DNA from: Nitrososphaerota archaeon
GTDB lineage: Archaea > Thermoproteota > Nitrososphaeria > Nitrososphaerales > Nitrosopumilaceae
Reading direction: 5' to 3'
NCBI GenBank assembly: GCA_016126025.1
Contig: JAEFDA010000121.1
Coordinates: forward strand, 1 to 9,432
Length of the DNA: 9,432 nucleotides
Below are positions 6,782 through 9,432 of this stretch, piece by piece (position 1 is the stretch's first letter; each line of letters starts with the position of its first letter). The notes below the pieces were generated by a model, which was not told the DNA's origin, searched no databases, and saw only the letters and a list, made by a program, of their open reading frames with translations. The translations under genes and the position numbers were made by a program.

Positions 6782-7305
6782 TCAGCGCTCGTTATCCTGA
6801 GAGTATGGGCGGAATGGGTCGTCCACGATCCCCAGCGACACGCCAACAGCTAAATTGCGTGCTAGGTATCTGATAGCCAGGTCGTCGAACGGCAACGGCG
6901 CGAGCGGATCTCCCCACATGAGGTGGAGTGACTTCTGTGGTGCCCCAGCCCTAGGAAGTGGCCGAACTCGTGCGCTGCGACATCTCTTATCCAATCACCA
7001 CTTACAAACGCAGGCCGGTCTCCGCATATGGATGCGACCGGAACAATCCCCATCCAGGCATTACCGCCTAGGCAGCTGGTACATGCAGCGACACCTAGGC
7101 GGTGACCGTAATACAGGTTCCCACTCCATCTGATTACGATGTCCGGATCCCCGCCGGCCGCCCTCACGAAGGTTATGTGCGGGTTCTGCGTCGACCAGTC
7201 GTTGAGGCCGCGGTGGACGGCCGTCATTATGGTCTTTGTGTGCTGGGTGATGGCGGAAGGTCCGTAGCAGTGCGCCTCAAGAACGGCAGAGGGCGACTGC
7301 ACATG
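6782..7305 (-). pseudogene. Matrixin-like zinc metalloprotease domain, frameshifted C-terminal part of the upstream surface protein
   Basis: This segment continues the frame of the 7306-9432 gene directly after its TAG stop. It encodes a metzincin-type peptidase of about 170 residues: a helix-like start (ITQHTKTIMTAVHRGLNDW), GDPDIVIRWSG typical of matrixin beta-strands, and the zinc motif HEFGHFLGLGH (6940-6972), which has all three His ligands and the catalytic Glu. Just after it (about 6931) the reading must move by -1 to continue. The new frame gives SLHLMWGDPLAP, with the Met-turn expected in metzincins, then PFDDLAIRYLARN, and ends at TGA 6782-6784. In the original frame translation runs on to 6862 with unrelated sequence. 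If translated from its own start, the best candidate is GTG 7300-7302, but no TATA box or ribosome-binding site is evident. With a stop before it and a frameshift inside, it is best called a broken domain unless recoding occurs. Confidence 0.72.
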
Positions 7306-9432
7306 CTACGTGAGGCGGCAGGGCACGTGCACCACTCCCGGCAGGGATCTGTCCACGATAAAGGTCGGTTCGTTTCGAACATCCGATGGCCACTCCGCGC
7401 GGGCAAACAACGCCACATCGCCGGCAACATTCTCTATACCACCGGCCTCGGTCACGAACGCTCCGCGATCCAGGCGTATTGTAACTTTTTTTGCGTTCTG
7501 GATGATGTCTTTCCTGTGGCCGTCAATTATGATGGTAGCCGACTTTCGGTCCGCGCCAATCCCGGCTATGTCATCACCGGACAGGGCGACTCCGACACAG
7601 GGGTTGGTTATCACCAAGGTTATGCGGCCGGCGTCTATCAGCGACGGCTCTATCGGCTCTCGAAAGTGCAGAATGATCCCGCCGGTCCGCTCATTGTATC
7701 GGGCGTGTCCCAACAAGAGGTCGGCCGGCAGGTCGGGGTTCAGAAGAAGAGGGTGTTTGCCGACTACCTCCAAGCGCATCCGGTCGGCTCCCGCCTCTGC
7801 CTGCCCGATGTATCTGCTGAAGGCGCCCGTATCCAGCCAGACGAGTGGATCGGACATCAACGAGAGCGCGTATCGATTGCCCTCGGACAGCTCAAAGGTG
7901 ACAGACCTCAGGTCCGGGCTCACAGAGACAAGCTCGGATGCGGACAGCGTGAAATGCCCAGAATTGTCATGCACCGACACGCGCGACGTGTACGCCGACC
8001 ACAGCGAGATGTCCTCGGCAAACTTGACGACCAGATGGTTTGTGTCTGCCTCGTACCAGACACGCTCCATGATTTTATCCAGTCGGACGGGCACCACCAC
8101 CTTGTCCCCGCGTACCACCTCCAACGGGACTTCCGATACCCCGCTAGGCAGGCTGCCGTAGCCGCTTGTATGGAATGTACTGACGAACAACACCTCCAGT
8201 TCGGGGACAGTCCGCGGGTCGCGCTCCAGAAAGCCGCCTTGGAGGGTGATGGATCCGGGGCCGGCGCCGGGCTTTGCCCCCATATGAATAGTGTTGATGA
8301 TCCCGCTGGGCGTAACGCCGTTGTTCTGGAAAAAATACTCGCCTGCGGGGTCTATCTCCCCGATGAAGCGCAGGGTAAGTTCGCCCGTGCTGATATCATA
8401 CTGGGCACTCTCCAGTGTGGTGACATACACACGATTCGCCGTCACGCGCTCCTCCTCGGCGGCGTTTGCCGCCCCGCCGACCATCCCGCGGTACGCGCCC
8501 GGCTCCAACTGCACACTCAAGTCATAGCCGGCGCCCGGCGGGGCGGCCCGGCCAGGTTTGAGGACGGCCGCCATCTGGAACGGGCCGCTCTCAATCCTCT
8601 CGAACCCGGCCTCCTCCAGCGTGACATCGATGATGGGGGGCCGGGGTTTGACCAGCCTGATCTTGCCCAGGTCTACCGAGGACGGCTCGACCGGCTCGTC
8701 GAAGTAGAGCGACAGCACCCGGGCCCCGTCGTCCCAGCTGGCCCACGAGAGGAGCGTTACGGGGCCAGAGCGGCCCTCCTGGACGGCCACAGGGGTGGAC
8801 GCGGTCGCGTTTGCAACCCGGTCCGGCTCCCGGCCGGAAGCCTCCAGACTCAACGTGGTCCAGGCACTCAGGTTCTGGTTGAAGGAGGTGGCGCCGTCGA
8901 ACATACCGGACATGTCGGTCACCGAGGAGACGTCCCAGGAGGAGATGTCTTGGTTGAAGGAGGTGGCGCCGGCGAACATATCGACCATGCGAGTCACCGA
9001 GGAGACGTCCCAAGAGGAGATGTTGCCGTTGAAGGAGGTGGCGTCCTTGAACATGTAGGTCATGTGGGTCACCGATGAGACGTCCCAGGAGTCGAGGGGC
9101 TGGTTGAAGGGGGTGGCTCCAGCGAACATCCAGATCATGTAGGTCACCGATGAGACGTCCCAGGAGTCGAGGGGCTGGTTGAAGGAGGTAGCACCCCGGA
9201 ACATCTCGGACATGTAGGTCACCGATGAGACGTCCCAGGAGTCGAGGGGCTGGTTGAAGGAGGAAGTTCCATAGAACATCTCGGACATGTAGGTCACCGA
9301 TGAGACGTCCCAGGAGTCGAGGGGCTGGTTGAAGGAGGTAGCACCCCGGAACATTCGGCTCATGTCGGTCACCGAGGAGACATCCCAGGAGGAGATGTCG
9401 CCGTTGAAGGAGGAAGCTCCATAGAACATATC
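7306..9432 (-). CDS. BspA/DUF285-repeat surface protein with beta-sandwich modules (5' end outside window)
   Basis: This is the 3' part of a large gene whose start lies beyond 9432. From the first visible Met the fragment is 707 residues. Residues 1-192 are 25-residue BspA-type repeats (MFxGATSFNQPLDSWDVSSVTxM), the DUF285 class of leucine-rich-like surface repeats. After a short linker, about 227-675 hold four related beta-rich modules of roughly 110-120 residues, each opening with a 'YxxxTGxLxLxFxEPI' type line (for example QYDISTGELTLRF and RYNERTGGIILHF). These probably are Ig-like/SwmB-type sandwiches. It ends VVHVPCRLT at TAG 7306-7308. The protein is presumably extracellular and adhesive, but the signal peptide is not visible. 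The frame stays open beyond the TAG into a metalloprotease domain, so this stop may be a mutation. Base composition is less GC-rich than in the his genes. Confidence 0.85.
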   Translation of the reverse strand, partial: DMFYGASSFNGDISSWDVSSVTDMSRMFRGATSFNQPLDSWDVSSVTYMSEMFYGTSSFNQPLDSWDVSSVTYMSEMFRGATSFNQPLDSWDVSSVTYMIWMFAGATPFNQPLDSWDVSSVTHMTYMFKDATSFNGNISSWDVSSVTRMVDMFAGATSFNQDISSWDVSSVTDMSGMFDGATSFNQNLSAWTTLSLEASGREPDRVANATASTPVAVQEGRSGPVTLLSWASWDDGARVLSLYFDEPVEPSSVDLGKIRLVKPRPPIIDVTLEEAGFERIESGPFQMAAVLKPGRAAPPGAGYDLSVQLEPGAYRGMVGGAANAAEEERVTANRVYVTTLESAQYDISTGELTLRFIGEIDPAGEYFFQNNGVTPSGIINTIHMGAKPGAGPGSITLQGGFLERDPRTVPELEVLFVSTFHTSGYGSLPSGVSEVPLEVVRGDKVVVPVRLDKIMERVWYEADTNHLVVKFAEDISLWSAYTSRVSVHDNSGHFTLSASELVSVSPDLRSVTFELSEGNRYALSLMSDPLVWLDTGAFSRYIGQAEAGADRMRLEVVGKHPLLLNPDLPADLLLGHARYNERTGGIILHFREPIEPSLIDAGRITLVITNPCVGVALSGDDIAGIGADRKSATIIIDGHRKDIIQNAKKVTIRLDRGAFVTEAGGIENVAGDVALFARAEWPSDVRNEPTFIVDRSLPGVVHVPCRLT
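7405..8751 (-). repeat. Four diverged beta-sandwich modules inside the surface protein
   Basis: Four modules start at about residues 227, 339, 452 and 572 of the visible protein. Their shared opening lines are WASWDDGARVLSLYFDEPVE, AQYDISTGELTLRFIGEID, VWYEADTNHLVVKFAEDIS and ARYNERTGGIILHFREPIE, each followed by more beta-rich sequence. They are clearly related in pattern but too diverged for DNA-level repeats. The boundaries are approximate. Confidence 0.6.
8854..9432 (-). repeat. 75-bp tandem repeats encoding 25-aa BspA/DUF285 units (7 full plus a partial in window)
   Basis: The units begin at 9429, 9354, 9279, 9204, 9129, 9054, 8979 and 8904, all exactly 75 bases apart, and the array continues past the window edge. 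Each encodes MF-x-G-A-T-S-F-N-x-x-x-x-S-W-D-V-S-S-V-T-x-M-x-x. Units 2-5 share NQPLDSWDVSSVT and are nearly identical at the DNA level. Units 1, 6 and 7 have ISSWDVSSVT, and the last is cut to SAWTT. The phase-preserving spacing shows this is a protein-coding repeat. Confidence 0.93.

Noticed and set aside
7486..7492. A run of seven T's as a plus-strand terminator
   Set aside because: It lies inside the minus-strand coding sequence, where it encodes part of KKVTIRL, and no plus-strand gene ends before it.
7102..9078. A 658-codon open frame on the plus strand opposite the surface-protein gene
   Set aside because: It is antisense to clear BspA repeats and beta modules. Its translation is low-complexity (repeats of GHVGHRGDVP type) and mirrors the 75-bp repeats. 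It is a shadow of the real gene.
8854..9432. A CRISPR array, suggested by regular repeats
   Set aside because: The period is 75 bases with no variable spacers. The repeats keep one reading frame and encode DUF285 units.

Overview
The window looks like chromosomal DNA of a marine ammonia-oxidising archaeon (Nitrososphaerota/Thaumarchaeota), most like the sponge symbiont Cenarchaeum symbiosum. This is an inference. It rests on archaeal TATA boxes about 25 bases before start codons with no room for a leader, GC-rich genes that often use ATA for Ile, a C-terminal 'CLIATAAYGTELAPQV' surface-protein domain that I associate with this phylum, and a BspA-type repeat protein. No rRNA, tRNA or CRISPR array was found.

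Left part (1-3850), ordinary housekeeping. A small unrecognised protein (92-403, minus) is divergent from a family I inorganic pyrophosphatase (592-1128, plus). The 188-base gap between them carries a TATA box for each and a strong inverted repeat beside the minus-strand box. Next comes a compact histidine-biosynthesis cluster, hisB-hisH-hisA-hisF (1184-3850). It has its own TATA box, and its genes overlap by 1, 4 and 7 bases. It covers the middle of the pathway: HisA isomerises ProFAR, HisH and HisF form the glutamine-dependent IGP synthase, and HisB dehydrates IGP. hisG, hisI, hisE, hisC and hisD are not in the window.

Middle part (3888-5561, minus). A secreted PQQ-type (GSDH family) sugar dehydrogenase ends in a cysteine/AYG surface domain and a probable C-terminal membrane anchor. 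It converges on hisF with 37 bases between the stop codons.

Right part (about 5570-9432, all minus), accessory and damaged DNA. A DDE transposase relic (5744-6459) has three frame changes and an internal stop. After a gene-poor gap comes the 3' part of a large surface-protein gene running in from the right edge. It has 25-residue BspA/DUF285 repeats, then four copies of a beta-rich module of roughly 110-120 residues, then a matrixin-like zinc metalloprotease domain. The protease is in the same frame as the rest but is cut off by one TAG codon, and it has a one-base frameshift just after its zinc motif. This looks like one repeat-adhesin/protease gene that is decaying, or whose sequence contains errors.
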